Below are positions 10,544 to 21,129 of a stretch of DNA of 30,591 nucleotides, one piece after another. The stretch's first letter is position 1. Every line of letters begins with the position of its first letter. Source of the stretch: Astrocystis sublimbata (lineage: Eukaryota; Ascomycota; Sordariomycetes; Xylariales; Xylariaceae); NCBI GenBank assembly GCA_022453515.1, contig JAJNNY010000130.1:1-30591 (forward strand). The letters run 5' to 3'. Under the pieces are notes generated by a model. The model did not search any database, had not been told where the DNA came from, and worked only from the letters and a program-made list of their open reading frames with translations. Position numbers and translations under genes: made by a program.

Positions 10544-11675
10544 TTATGCGAAGGTGGACGGGCGGGTGGCGCTGAAGATCTTCTTGTTGCTGATGCGGGG
10601 GATACGGTGGGGGAGAGGGAAAGAGAGGTTCTTCTCGACGAGCTGCTTGATGTAGGGACGCTTGATGTCCTCGGACTTCTCGATCTCAACGACGCGGAGG
10701 ATCTAGGGTTGTATGTTAGCTGCTAGTTGCGTCGCTTTGCTGCACCTCGTGGCGAAAGCGGGAGAAGGGAATGTAATGCGTACGTGGATCGACCTGAAGC
10801 GGGATCGGTGGCGGGCAGCCATGTCGGAGTAGAGGGCCTCGACGGCGTCTGTCCGCGAGAGCTCACGGTACTCCTTGTACATGTTGTGGGTGCCGGAGCG
10901 GGAGTCGTATCGGATCCAGATACCGAAGTTCTTGACGCGAAGAGGGTTCTTCTCGGCGATCTAATTTTCCCCAAACAATCAGTCTGCCGTTCTTTTGGTG
11001 TGTTCGAACATTGTCTCCCAATCTGGTGAGAGAGAGTGATGGTGGGATTGGCGTACCTTGTTCAAGCTGACAATCTCACCGTTGGCCTTCTTGACCTTCT
11101 TCAGCTTCATCAAGAAGTACCAGAAGCGGGACTTGGCGACGACCTCATTGGGGGCGAAGATGCGCATGCGGTACAGCTTGGGGGTGGGGTTGGCCTCGCT
11201 GGGCAGGTGGCGCCCGATGACCTGGTATTCCTGAAGGCGACCTGGGAGCATCTCGTTAGTAATTGTCGTGGTGGGCTAGTGATCGTGACAAGCAGTTCCA
11301 GGCGTTCACTGGAATCGAGAATGGAGCGGTTCGAGATGGCTGTCGGAGGTGGTGTTGCGTCGGGGCCTGGCGTGCAGGCAAAATTTTTCAATCAAGACAC
11401 TCGTACTCGTGATGGTGCTTGGCAGACTGGCGAGAGTCGTTCGAGGCGATACCCAATCCCAGCCACCAATCTTTCAAGACTTCCTCTTATCGGTTCAGTC
11501 GGTAGCATCTTGTCGCCCATACAGATGGAATGCTTATCAAAAGGTGTCATCATCGCGGTGTTGCGAGTGTCCATGTTGTGTTGTACTTTTGTCGTCGTGG
11601 CCGTCGTCCATTCTCGAGTCCCAGAGCGCCGGCACCTGCATGCTCGAACAAAAACAGAAGAAATCGCTTACCCAT
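10544..11675 (-). CDS. rpl20: 60S ribosomal protein L20 (eL20, formerly L18a)
   Basis: Complement of exons 11672-11675, 11057-11241, 10784-10960 and 10544-10702, giving 174 residues, the usual length (172-174). The protein opens [15 protein letters not shown] and contains [53 protein letters not shown], the [15 protein letters not shown] segment and the C-terminal ATRPSTFA, all diagnostic of eukaryotic L20. It is a structural component of the cytosolic large ribosomal subunit. The first coding exon is only ATGG; the second codon is split by a 430-nt intron (GTAAGC...CCCAG), as often seen in fungal ribosomal protein genes. The other introns are 96 nt and 81 nt, both phase 0 with GTACGC donors. 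A further 60-nt intron probably lies immediately 5' of the ATG. The gene is divergent from csn12. Expression should be strong and growth-regulated; this is inferred from family knowledge. Confidence 0.96.
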
Positions 11676-11735
11676 CTGGAGAACAAAGCTGTCAGCAATT
11701 GAGAGAGAGTGCGCAATTCAGCGATGGCAACTTAC
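11676..11735 (-). other. Probable 5' UTR intron of rpl20
   Basis: On the minus strand a GTAAGT donor (11735) and a TTCTCCAG acceptor (ending 11676) bound 60 nt, with GCTGAC as branch site. The acceptor abuts the ATG directly. It is inferred from splice signals only. Confidence 0.5.
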
Positions 11736-12400
11736 TGTGACTTGAATCCGGTCCTGTTGTCGTGGAGGTTAGTATGGAGGGCAGATGCACACAGGCTTCG
11801 TGAAGTGGAGGCTGCTTTGGGGCACGTCTTCGGCTACGAGAACTTTTTGCGAATATTCTGTGCTAAGGGTTTCCCGCCCTAGCAAGCTGAGTGGTAGAAA
11901 GCGGTGTGGCCGTGCTGAAAAGGCGGGTCCCAGTCACGAGCAGATAGCGGTAGTGGCTGGGGCTTGTGGCTGAGATTATGTCGGTCAGGCTGCATCATGG
12001 TGGGGCACCCGATCAACTCCAAAGGTGCTGGCAGCGGGGTGGTGAGAGAGTGATTGATTGGCCCGTGCGCAGCAAAGCCTCAGCTCAGAATGCACCCTGC
12101 TCTACCTAAGTCAAGACCCAGCCAGGCCTGTTTAGATACCTGAAGAGACGTGGAATTGAGCCAATCAAGCTTGGTGGACTTCAAAGAAAGCACCCCTAGA
12201 CAATCACATCTCACATTGGCTGGCGGTGATGATGAGATTCTCATGTCGTTCTTTAGACACTCGACAACGTTGACAACAACGACATGAGACGAAACTTCAT
12301 GTGACTTATGTTACCTGCGCATCAGCCTTTGTTGGTCTCAGGCTAAATATCTATACCCGACGTCCACATTGCTGTCAACAAAACATTCCCAAGCCCGGCC
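11736..12400. promoter_or_regulatory. Shared divergent promoter region, rpl20 / csn12
   Basis: About 665 bp separate the inferred rpl20 5' UTR intron from the csn12 start. A CCAAT pentamer on the plus strand at 12161-12165 could bind a CCAAT-binding complex. On the rpl20 strand, AAACCCTTA near 11865-11873 resembles the telobox-like element of many fungal ribosomal protein promoters but is not an exact match. No coding frame is convincing here. Confidence 0.45.
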
Positions 12401-14176
12401 ATGGATGGCCTGATTCGCCAGTTTCGGGTGGCATATGCTGCTACGAACGGTGAACAGCTGGCCGAGACCTTGAATTCTGAGCTCCCAACACATGCAGCAA
12501 AGTTACAAGCACTTTGGGGACGAGGAGATGCCCGATCGACGACATCCGATCTCAACTTCCTTTTCAACCAAGACCAGGCTCGTTTCAGTATCCGACTGTC
12601 CAAGGATGAGATGAATGGCTGGTTTGCCATATACAATGCCTACTGGAAGGCCGTAGGAGAGATATTGGCCGTTGAAGACTTGCGGGGTGATGCCAAGGTG
12701 AGCCTGCTCTCAATTGCCATCGGCTACATTGAGTCTCCGTGTAGTTCCGCTGTCTTTCTTGTTGTTGAGTTTAGGAACTTCAGCTGACTGAGTCTAGGGC
12801 TCATGGTCAAGGGTATATGATGCATGGAAGGAAGTCACACTACTCGTCGTCCGAGGCTACACCAACCATGACTTCGAGAACTGGACCATCCCGTGTCTCT
12901 ACGTCACTGGCAAGTACCTGAGATTGTATGCAATGCGGGCCGATGCCGAGAGAGCTCTAAGTAATGAACAGACGGCCGTCGACGACTTACAAGACGACTT
13001 CGATCCCCAGGCAGAGGAGCACAAGAGTCTTGAAGACTGTGCGCGGCATCTGAACCGGATATTCCAGGTTTGCGCTTCGGACAGGTGAATCTCTACCCTT
13101 TCATCAACCCCATCGCTGCCTTCTGCTAATACGAATTAGGGCACCGCTGGAAGAGTCCCGTAAATGGGGTGTCTACTACGCTGTGAACCTCCTGTTCAAA
13201 ACCTATTTCAAGCTGCATTCAGAACCGCTCTCGAAGAACATCTTGAAGGTCATCTCGGCCGGCCGATCTGATATACCCTCCATCGACAACTTCCCCAAGT
13301 CGCAGCAGGTCACCTTCAAGTACTATGAAGGTGTCTTGGCGTTTTTAGAGGAAAACTACGTCGAGGTTCGCGGTCTTCGCATCTATCTCTTATCTAGATC
13401 GGCAATGACTGACCAGGTTGCAGGCTGAAAAACATCTCCAGATGGCATGGCTGATGTGCCACAAGAGCTCGATACGAAACCTCGAGTACGTTTCTCAACA
13501 CACCTGTTCGATGTAACCCTCCTAACCATTCAACAGGCTAATTCTGACTTATCTCGTCCCATGTCACCTATTAACAACTCACACATTACCCAGCCCACAG
13601 CTGCTCGAGCGGTTTCCCCGCTTAGAGAAGCTATTCGCCCCATTAGCTCGTGCAATTAAGACAGCAGACCTAAAGGCATTCGACATCGCTATGCGCGATG
13701 GCGAGGACGAATTCATAAAACGCCGCGTATACCTGACGTTGGAACGTGGGCGCGACATTGTACTGCGCAATCTCCTACGCAAGGTCTTCATAGCGGGAGG
13801 ATTTGAAGAAGCCAAGGAGGGAGCGGCGCCTATGCGCAGGACGAGGATCCCTATCACCGAGTTCACAGCAGCCATACAGATGAGCGGAGGAGAGATCATG
13901 GACACAGACGAGGTTGAGTGCATCATGGCGAACATGATCTACAAGGTGCGTGAACCTACATCTACCAGGCCAATCACATTCAGTCAATCCTTGCATGGAG
14001 GTTGCTCTACTCTACGTTGGTAGCCTGCCACTTTGCGGACTACATGGCCTCAACACATGATCCTCAAAGACAATACTGACATCGTAGTCTAGAATCTGAT
14101 GAAAGGCTACATCGCCCACGAGCGCGGTACTGTCGTTCTAAGCAAGTCTGGCGCCTTCCCCGGAACCGGGGTATGA
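12401..14176 (+). CDS. csn12: CSN12-type PCI-domain protein (Thp1/PCID2 family)
   Basis: Six exons, 12401-12697, 12798-13084, 13140-13365, 13424-13485, 13537-13945 and 14093-14176, give 454 residues. Introns are 100, 55, 58, 51 and 147 nt with GT..AG ends, and two show clear GCTGAC or ACTGAC branch sites. Joined landmarks include the exon 1-2 junction [70 protein letters not shown] and [20 protein letters not shown]. These match CSN12-like proteins, in which TPR-like helices precede a C-terminal PCI domain (here roughly residues 225-410). Yeast Csn12 is about 423 residues and associates with a CSN-like complex and with Thp3; the related Thp1 and PCID2 act in TREX-2 mRNA export. The protein is expected to be nuclear and cytosolic with a scaffolding rather than catalytic role. 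The frame is intact throughout. It is divergently transcribed from rpl20. Confidence 0.92.
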
Positions 14177-14427
14177 GCAGATGTCACTTTGAGCAAACAT
14201 GCGCCGAAGCATAGGACACGACGTCGCAGAATAGCTCATAACTAGAGGCAAGGAAGAACACCGAGCGCCCGATGTTATCTTTAGCCAGGGCGTCGAAACT
14301 GATTGAGCTGGTCTTCCTAAGTACCCCTCTCTGGGGAGCCACGAGGTTTCATCAAGTAGCTTCCTTCAAGGGGCGAGCAAATAGGTGTTTAATGAGGCGT
14401 ACTACATTGCAGCTTCACTCGCCGCTT

Positions 14428-14450
14428 TAGATTCTGTATTTCAGAATCTA
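14428..14450. repeat. Perfect short inverted repeat (9-bp stem, 5-nt loop)
   Basis: TAGATTCTG and CAGAATCTA are exact reverse complements separated by TATTT. The hairpin lies about 250 nt after the csn12 stop. Its role is unknown. Confidence 0.8.
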
Positions 14451-14863
14451 GAATTTTAGGTAATACGCTCATGGCGGTAGTCAGTCGTCCCAAATGGAGA
14501 AATGGAAGCAAAAACAGGGCGATAGCGCAGCCTTATTTACACAGCGATGACTCACATCACCCCACCCCAACACAGATAGACATCGCCTTCATGCATGCAT
14601 GCAGGTGTCGTGAGTCAGACTGCAACTACCGGCCACTTTTCGCGTCATCCTTGGAGCTTCAGAGCCTCTGAGCCTTCCTAACACACATACATCTGGGAAG
14701 CCCTTCTGTTCCGTGTCACATCATATCTAGTAGTAGAAGATAAGAGAGAGATCAACATCTGATCAGTACATCTAAAAGTCGAATAAAAAGTCAGCACAAG
14801 AAAGCGAGTAGAAGAGATGTGTGATGGTAAGTTGAGCTACCTAGGTGATGACAGACCAAAGGC

Positions 14864-14868
14864 AAAAA
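14864..14868 (-). terminator. RNA polymerase III terminator of tRNA-Pro
   Basis: Five T on the minus strand begin four nucleotides after the tRNA 3' end, the expected pol III stop signal. Confidence 0.85.
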
Positions 14869-14871
14869 CTG

Positions 14872-14959
14872 GGGCTCAACCGGGATTCGAACCCGGGGCC
14901 TCTCGCAGATGTGTCAAAGTAAACCCAAAGCGAGAATCATACCACTAGACCATTAAGCC
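14872..14959 (-). tRNA. tRNA-Pro (anticodon UGG) with 16-nt intron
   Basis: On the minus strand the sequence folds as a cloverleaf. The acceptor stem is GGCTTAA paired with TTGAGCC with discriminator C. The A box is TGGTCTAGTGGTATGATT. The anticodon stem is CTCGC/GCGAG with loop TTTGGGT, and the T arm is CCGGG-TTCGAAT-CCCGG. The anticodon is TGG (proline). A 16-nt intron, 14908-14923, sits after position 37, the standard place for nuclear tRNA introns. One extra G-C pair could extend the acceptor stem. The gene supplies proline for cytosolic translation. CCA is not encoded, as usual in eukaryotes. Confidence 0.95.
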
Positions 14960-16539
14960 CTGTATGGCTAGGTGGCAGAACAAGTGCAACACCACCTTTG
15001 TCTGTAGGATGAACATGTCTCCCATACATTCCAATATATCGTACAGACACCAAATCTGTTTAATCCACTCACTATGACAGCTGATTCAACATCCTTTGAA
15101 CCGTTCACAAATACTGACAGCTGATTAACCAAGCAGGGCACAGTGGAAAGGCTTTAGCACAGTTGGATCACAAAGTGCTTGTTTCAAGTACCTCTTCTGG
15201 GATCAAGAAACACGGCACCAAATAAGGCGAAATGTATTAGGTATTCAAACAAGGTTGGCTTTGGAAATAGAGACAAGCATTACGGGGGAGAGATCAATCA
15301 CAAGGCGTATTGAAAAGCACAAAATGATCCAATATATCATCAGCATGCATCAATCAAATACTTATGCTTCGTCTTCATGCCCTCAAGCACACCTATAACC
15401 TTTCCCTCAGGGCTGTGTCATTCCAACCCCCCAGCCAAGATCAAGTAAGTAGAATGTAGGAGAAATATGTGTTTTATTCTTTAACGTTTTCACTGGGGGC
15501 TGCCTGCGCACCTGCATTAGGTACCGAACCTGGTGCAGCACATACTACAGACAGTGCACCCCTTCTTCATCCGTCCATCGTATTCTCCCACCCTTTCACA
15601 ATGATGTCAGAATAAAGAAGCAAGCATGTGAACCCTTGGTCATTGCGATGAACGATAGTCTAGAAGTGTAATGCTACAAACATGTCCCGATAAACCCATG
15701 TCAGACCAGTTGACATAATAAAGCAGCAAGCAGACCAACAACATAAACCCAGCTGGCATTAATGATTTGATTTGATTGCTAGACAGCAAGAGTAAGAGTA
15801 AGGTAAGATCTCACGTCCTCCAATTTTCCTCTAGTTTGGTAGACTTCCCATATCCTCGCGTCAAAGGTCTGCGCAGTCTTCCCCTGCGCCGGCCCAACTC
15901 AATCCGACCTTGCTCTTTTTGATTTTCTCGGAGGTATCATGCAGGCAGAAGAAACATCGCCCAGAGAACAAACACAAGAACAAACGCGACAAGAGAATAG
16001 ATAATAAATAATAGGCAAACGGAGAAACAACAACCGGCAGACCCGCGACAGTGGGGTATGGTTGTCCCATCTCTGTGTGCCTGCCTGCCTTTGCTTGGCA
16101 TGACCTGGCCTCGGTGCTTCATAAGTATGATAATGATAATGATACAGGGTGGAAATGAAGTGAAGACGAGAAAAGATAAAGAAAACAAAGCCCATCCCAT
16201 CCCATCCTCGTAAAATGAATGAAACGCCAAGCGCCGACATTGTGTACTGGCATCAGGGCGTCCATGCCCGTGCCCAAGCCCAAACCTAATAAGTGTTTAT
16301 GAAAAGCAAGCAAGCCCATCCCCGAAGAAGTAGAATAGAAATAGATATGAAGTGCGCACCAAGAAAGCATAACGTTGATCATTAGGTTCGCTGCCTGGGT
16401 ATAGTGCAGGCAGGCAGAAAGTGGGTGCTGAGGTAACGGTTTTCTCCCACGAGTGGGGATATGAGAAACCGAAACCGAAAACGCAATGTGACAAAAGAGA
16501 GGCATCACGCGACAAATGAAAAGATCTACTAAGTCGCCA
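14960..16539. other. Long stretch without a recognised gene
   Basis: About 1.6 kb between the tRNA and the BTB gene. Its right part is probably the BTB 3' UTR. A CCCAT repeat lies near 16190-16206. Minus-strand frames in 15860-16515 are low-complexity and lack recognisable motifs. Confidence 0.55.
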
Positions 16540-17790
16540 CTAGAAGAAGTGACGGTTGCTTCGCGGGGTGTTGCTGGCATACCATGTTAGCGAAACGGTC
16601 AAACAAGACATCACAATGCATCGGACGAGGGGGAATCACACTTGATGATGGAGATAAAGCTAAGGCGGGAAGATGGTGGGATGAGGGCATGAAGGGATAG
16701 AGAGGGTGGAGAGACACTTACGAAGCACTCGACGAGATGTCGTCGACATGATTGCACAGTGCAACGAAGAGGTCGAAGAACAGCTGCGACCCGCCGTTAT
16801 ACATCTCCAGCTGCATGGTCCCCGAGCGCTTGAAGGTGCTGCGGCTGCGGATGATGAGCGCCAGGTAGTGTGCGCGCAGCTTGGAGTCTGTGTCAGGCGT
16901 GTTGGCGTAGGCGTAGCGGGCCGACGCCAGGATGGTGCTGCATTGGATGCCGGATTCTGTTCATTGCCAATAACACAATCAGTCAGCAAGGGTTCATCAT
17001 GAATTGTTGCGACCGGAACATATAAGTGTCTGTATGCGATGCACAGAATGGAAGGAAAGTGGATGAGAGTCAAAAAGAAAAACTCACGAAGACCCTGCTT
17101 CCTTAACGCAACCCTCTTCAGCTCCTCCAAGCCATACTTATCCGCCGTGCAATAGATGACGGTATCCTTCAGCACATCGCCATCGACAGCATGGTGGTAC
17201 ACGGTGGCCTCGTTCGACCCCCGCTCCTCGTCGAGCTGCTCGATCTCCCACGAGTTACGGCGCTTGTTGTGGACCAGGCGAGGGTAGTAGTCGCCCTTGT
17301 ACATGTACTCGAGGATAGAAGAGAAAATCTCGGGCTCGTCGTCGGGCAGGTAGATGCGCTTGCCGCTGCCGCTCTGCAGGTCGTGGTATTGGTCCATGAG
17401 GGCCTGCTGGAACCATGGGGATGCAGAGAGCACATCTTCATGGGCTGCGAAGATGCGCTGGTCGCGGCCGATGACGAGGGTTACGATGGAAGAGGTGAGA
17501 TTGCTGTGTGTGTGCATCGTATGTTAGATGTTGAATGATAAGATGATGATAGGGTAAATTGGAGACTGGAGATTGATATTGAGAGGGTGATTGAATTAGA
17601 CATACCTATCAGGCGATGACATTGATACATCCATGCGTTGAGACATGGACGTCGTCAACCGACGACGAGAGTCGTGTTTACTCTTGGAAACGCCATGGCT
17701 TTTGCTGAAAGATGCATTGGATTTGCTTGACTTATGGCCCTTGGAGAAGCTCTTGCTCGGAGGCGGATCGAAACGTCTGCTGCTGAACAT
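16540..17790 (-). CDS. BTB/POZ domain protein
   Basis: My preferred model is the complement of 17606-17790, 17088-17503, 16722-16956 and 16540-16573, 289 residues. A basic Ser/Lys-rich N-terminus of about 60 residues precedes a BTB/POZ fold (about 64-165), seen in SSIVTLVIGRDQRIFAAHED, VLSASPWFQQAL, KRIYLPDDEPEIFSSILEYM and YKGDYY. A helical region follows with YCTADKYGLEELKRVAL, then HYLALIIRSRSTFKRSGTMQ. BTB domains mediate protein-protein interaction, often as homodimers or Cullin-3 adaptors; the partner here is unknown. Introns 1 and 2 (102 and 131 nt) are clear. The third intron (145 nt) has GTAAGT, CTAAC and CCAG signals and leads to a last exon encoding NTPRSNRHFF. If it is not spliced, translation stops at TAA 16720-16718 after SSSAS, giving 279 residues. 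The gene is intact either way. Confidence 0.85.
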
Positions 17791-20592
17791 TTTGAAGTCG
17801 AGGATGTTGTGCTTGGTTGCGTGTGTGAACGTATAAGTGCGTGCACGGGCGATGCCTCAAGATCCGACCGACCGATGGGGGTAGTCAGAATGTGAAGATG
17901 GAATATGCCCCGGTCGCAGACTCCTATTGACTCGAAGGTTCGAGAAATCGAGTCCAATAATAGCACTCGATTGAAAGTGATAGGTTGTCATGCGAGTAAT
18001 TGTAATAAAAATGAGGTGAAGAGTAAAAGACAATATTAAAATACCACGGCGATGTTCACGATACAACAATGAGATGATTTGGCCTACCTGTTGTCAATGG
18101 AATCAATCCCCTTCCGTTTGGATAAATAGAAGGGGAAGATTTTTCGGGGGCCTGCCGCATTATATAGTATTAGTGGTAGGCGACCCATGGCCGAAGAAGG
18201 CAACTCTGCTGGGCACTGCGTGCGTACAATGTTAATGTTGCCTTGTACCGTCGTAGTAATGAGACGCACGCAGCGCCGCCCGGATCTACTTATCTTTCAG
18301 GCAAACACGCTTGGGGTGACGATGGACGTCGGTACACGCGTCTGGGAAAACGGGATACTGCCGCGAAATCACCTGACTCATTAAGCCCAGAAGGAGCCTA
18401 GCGTGCTCTCACAGCCCTTCCGACCTGTCCCAGCTGGGCCGTGATAGGCGGGTCCCAGCACGCCATGGCGAGGGTACGGTGGAGGCCGAAGGAGTCGCCC
18501 AGTGGGCTGGTGAGCAGGGGTTTAATGGATTTTCCAGGGTGAATGGGCGAGCTAACAGGGGATGCTCCAGACCAGACCCGGCTCCCCGCCAGGGATAATT
18601 ACAGGTCTTGCTCCAGAAGCTCCCGGCCCTGTCAGAAAAGCAATCGGGTTGCACTCCAGAACATTGTTCACACGATCTCGTACCAACTTGAATCACGCTA
18701 GCGAAATGAGCAGTATATGAAGCGTTCAAACTGACAACATGTCGACGTTGCATTTACTCATCTCCAATTGGTCATTTTCGGTAGGCAGATATTGACAATT
18801 GCCCCGAGAGCACTGCACGGCCCCGCGTCGGTCACACTCCAGAATTGCTACGATACCTTGGCTAGTAGCTTTGCCGTAGTGTTAGTCCTTGTCTCATCCC
18901 ATGCTTTTTAGTGTACAGTAGTCTCAGGGGGTTGAAGTTCTGTTTGCAATGAGCGCTTTTGACATCACACTGTACCGACGGTAAGGTACTAGTATTCCAT
19001 CTCACCACGTCCCATGTCTTGCCCCTCGGCAGTGTTTGGCAGGAGATGCGGTCAATCATCTGGTTATTATGTGTGACTGTGACTCCCCATAGGCAGACAG
19101 AGATGACCACTTACTCGCATGGAATTCTCCAGTCAAGATACCTGATTGGCAGCCTTCTCGAACGTTAGGTACCAAGAAAGGGGCATCTCTCTCGCTGCTT
19201 ATGCGAGAAATTAGACCGATCTAACCCCAACTCAGTACCTGACCTAAATGCCGGAACTTCGCCTGCATGCTTACCTGCTACTTGGCTCTCGCCTCTCATG
19301 CACCTCCCTGGCGTGGTCTCTTATAGTTCACGGTGTCGATATCAACCAGATTCACATGTGTCTTGGGATTGGGTCAATCGTAATCGGCACGACTCGGACA
19401 GGACAAGACAGGACAAAACAAACTCGGGCTGCATACAGCAAGCATTAACAAATGTACCATACCGCCTTGGGACCCGATCACCGGTACTGATGCATCGTCT
19501 TGTCTTCCAAGTTGTCTCACGTCTCACCTCTACACAGTAGAAGCCGACCTGTACGACATAGAGCAAGGATTTCAGTCTGCACAACCAACTCAGCTTCCTG
19601 TTAAGATAAGTGATGGCTTTAGCCTTGCCACCCCAACGCTTACACGGAATAGCCAGCCGGTCTAGCGTGCGCAACGCCCAATGTTGATAATCGCAGTATC
19701 AACAGTCCGAGTATTGCGTGAACGGCGCTCGGTCCCCAGGTACCTATCGCGACCGGGGATCAGGTCCCAGACATCCCGAATGCACTCACCTCACCTCAAT
19801 TAAAATCCCTGCCGATTACCTTACAAGCGGGGTATGCTATATGCTAGTTCTGCAGTAGTCGCAATCTGGTCCAACGTGCATCGGCATCAGCGTGGCAAGT
19901 GGGCACAGTTGGGTGCAAGGTGGGTGGGCAAACGGAACTTGGAAATCCTGCTCGCATGTATGTAAGTATGCGTATCTCGCCTCACTTTCGATTGACGGTT
20001 CGCATCATTTTGCATCTACTTAGGTGGCGGCAGTTTCTCACCTTCGACAATTTGGGACATACATACTATCGCGACTATTATCATGTTATAGTCTTAGAAA
20101 GCTGAAAGATGTGTGTTCTATTTTTTACGTTTTCTATTAATCTTTTGCTCATGTTCTCACAATCGGCCAAGCCAACTTCTTCTGCCTTATGTTCATTCCC
20201 CTGCTTATTTAAGTGCCCATTGATGTCTGTCTAATTAAGTGATTGATTCCCTGACCTCAGATATCTGAGACTGCATCCATTCCCAGTATAGTACCTATGT
20301 TCAAAGCCAATAACACTATCAATATGCCGTTCCATAACCGATTACCATGACATGTATCCTGTCAACCCGCACAGCGACTCTCGACCAAAGTGTCAAGCAT
20401 CACCAACATGAAGCAAGAGGTAATATAACACTGTTGAATGACAACAGCACTCGCAAATAAATATCCAGGCATAAAAGCGCCTGACCCACGAACCGAAACT
20501 TTTGGACTCGTTCTTCAGCAAGAAGAGGCCAAAGCGCCCACGTCTGTTGTACACACCACGCCACGCCACGCCACGGTCGCATCCTTCAATTG
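17791..20592. other. Gene-poor 2.8-kb stretch
   Basis: The left side should hold the BTB promoter. The middle (about 18400-18650) is GC-richer, and its minus-strand frame 18409-18753 (114 residues) has no family I recognise and no splice partner. A GGACAA-type short repeat lies near 19400 and a (CCACG)4 tandem at 20556-20575. No RNA gene is seen. Confidence 0.5.
20556..20575. repeat. (CCACG)4 tandem repeat
   Basis: Four exact copies of a pentamer lie just downstream of the small Cys-rich gene (-). Confidence 0.9.
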
Positions 20593-21129
20593 TCAACCCA
20601 AGGAGCTCGTAAGTCCCGCCTGGCCAAAGATCTCGAAATTGGCAGCACATCCCGAAGCAAGTGGGCGGGAGTGCAGGGGCTTTGCCTTCTTAACGTTTCC
20701 CTTGCCGCACTGACTGCCAACGGCCTTGCCACCACGGTCTCTGCTGCAGTTGTTGTGGCTATCATCGTCCGCCGAGCCCGTGCCGTCCTTCTGCAGCTTC
20801 CGCCCCATCTCCTTGTCGTATTTGTCCAAATCGATAGGACTCTCATGGTACGGCGAGCAGGTATGGTATGGGGAGGTGTTGCGCCCCCCTCTACGCGACG
20901 GTCGGCGGACGAAGTGGTTCTTGTTGACCTGAAGTGTGGTATTGTCTTTGTCCGTGACCTGCACCGTTTCCCACCGTCGGTGCCAGGAGCAGCACTCTCT
21001 GCTGCTCTACAGCAGAGACACTTTGATCTCCTGGCACCGGGCGTCCGAGCTGCCGAAGCAGCATTCCTCTACACGGCTTTGCAGCTCGCATGGGCAGTGG
21101 CGGAAGCGGAGATACACTCGGCGACACAT
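20593..21129 (-). pseudogene. Small Cys-rich fungal protein, interrupted by TAG
   Basis: The minus-strand frame from ATG 21129 to TGA 20593 is 179 codons with one TAG, codon 41 (21009-21007). The N-terminus MCRRVYLRFRHCPC, followed by EECCFGSSDARC, has the pattern of short fungal proteins that start MC, carry a C-x-C pair and end their conserved part with a further Cys pair. Here that pair (ECCSWH) appears only after the TAG, which suggests an interruption. The C-terminal part is basic and hydrophilic (RRPSRRGG, a CSPYH segment, a KKAKP segment). No signal peptide is evident. A 63-nt in-phase GT..AG segment (21021-20959) would remove the stop, but its donor is weak (GTGTCT), it has no good branch site, and it would also remove the Cys pair. 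Otherwise the product is a 40-residue peptide. Function is unknown. Confidence 0.4.

Larger units (their letters stand above)
14177..14871. other. Intergenic stretch downstream of csn12
   Basis: This contains a perfect hairpin, 9-bp arms 14428-14436 and 14442-14450 around a 5-nt loop, but otherwise no coding frame or RNA gene that I can support. The right end holds the 3' flank of the tRNA on the minus strand. Confidence 0.6.

Noticed and set aside
16119..16580. Minus-strand open frame of 153 codons next to the BTB gene
   Set aside because: No recognisable motif and low complexity; the short last BTB exon in another frame has better splice signals.
18409..18753. Minus-strand 114-codon frame in GC-richer DNA
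   Set aside because: Starts and ends without splice support and shows no family pattern; it may be real but I cannot support it.
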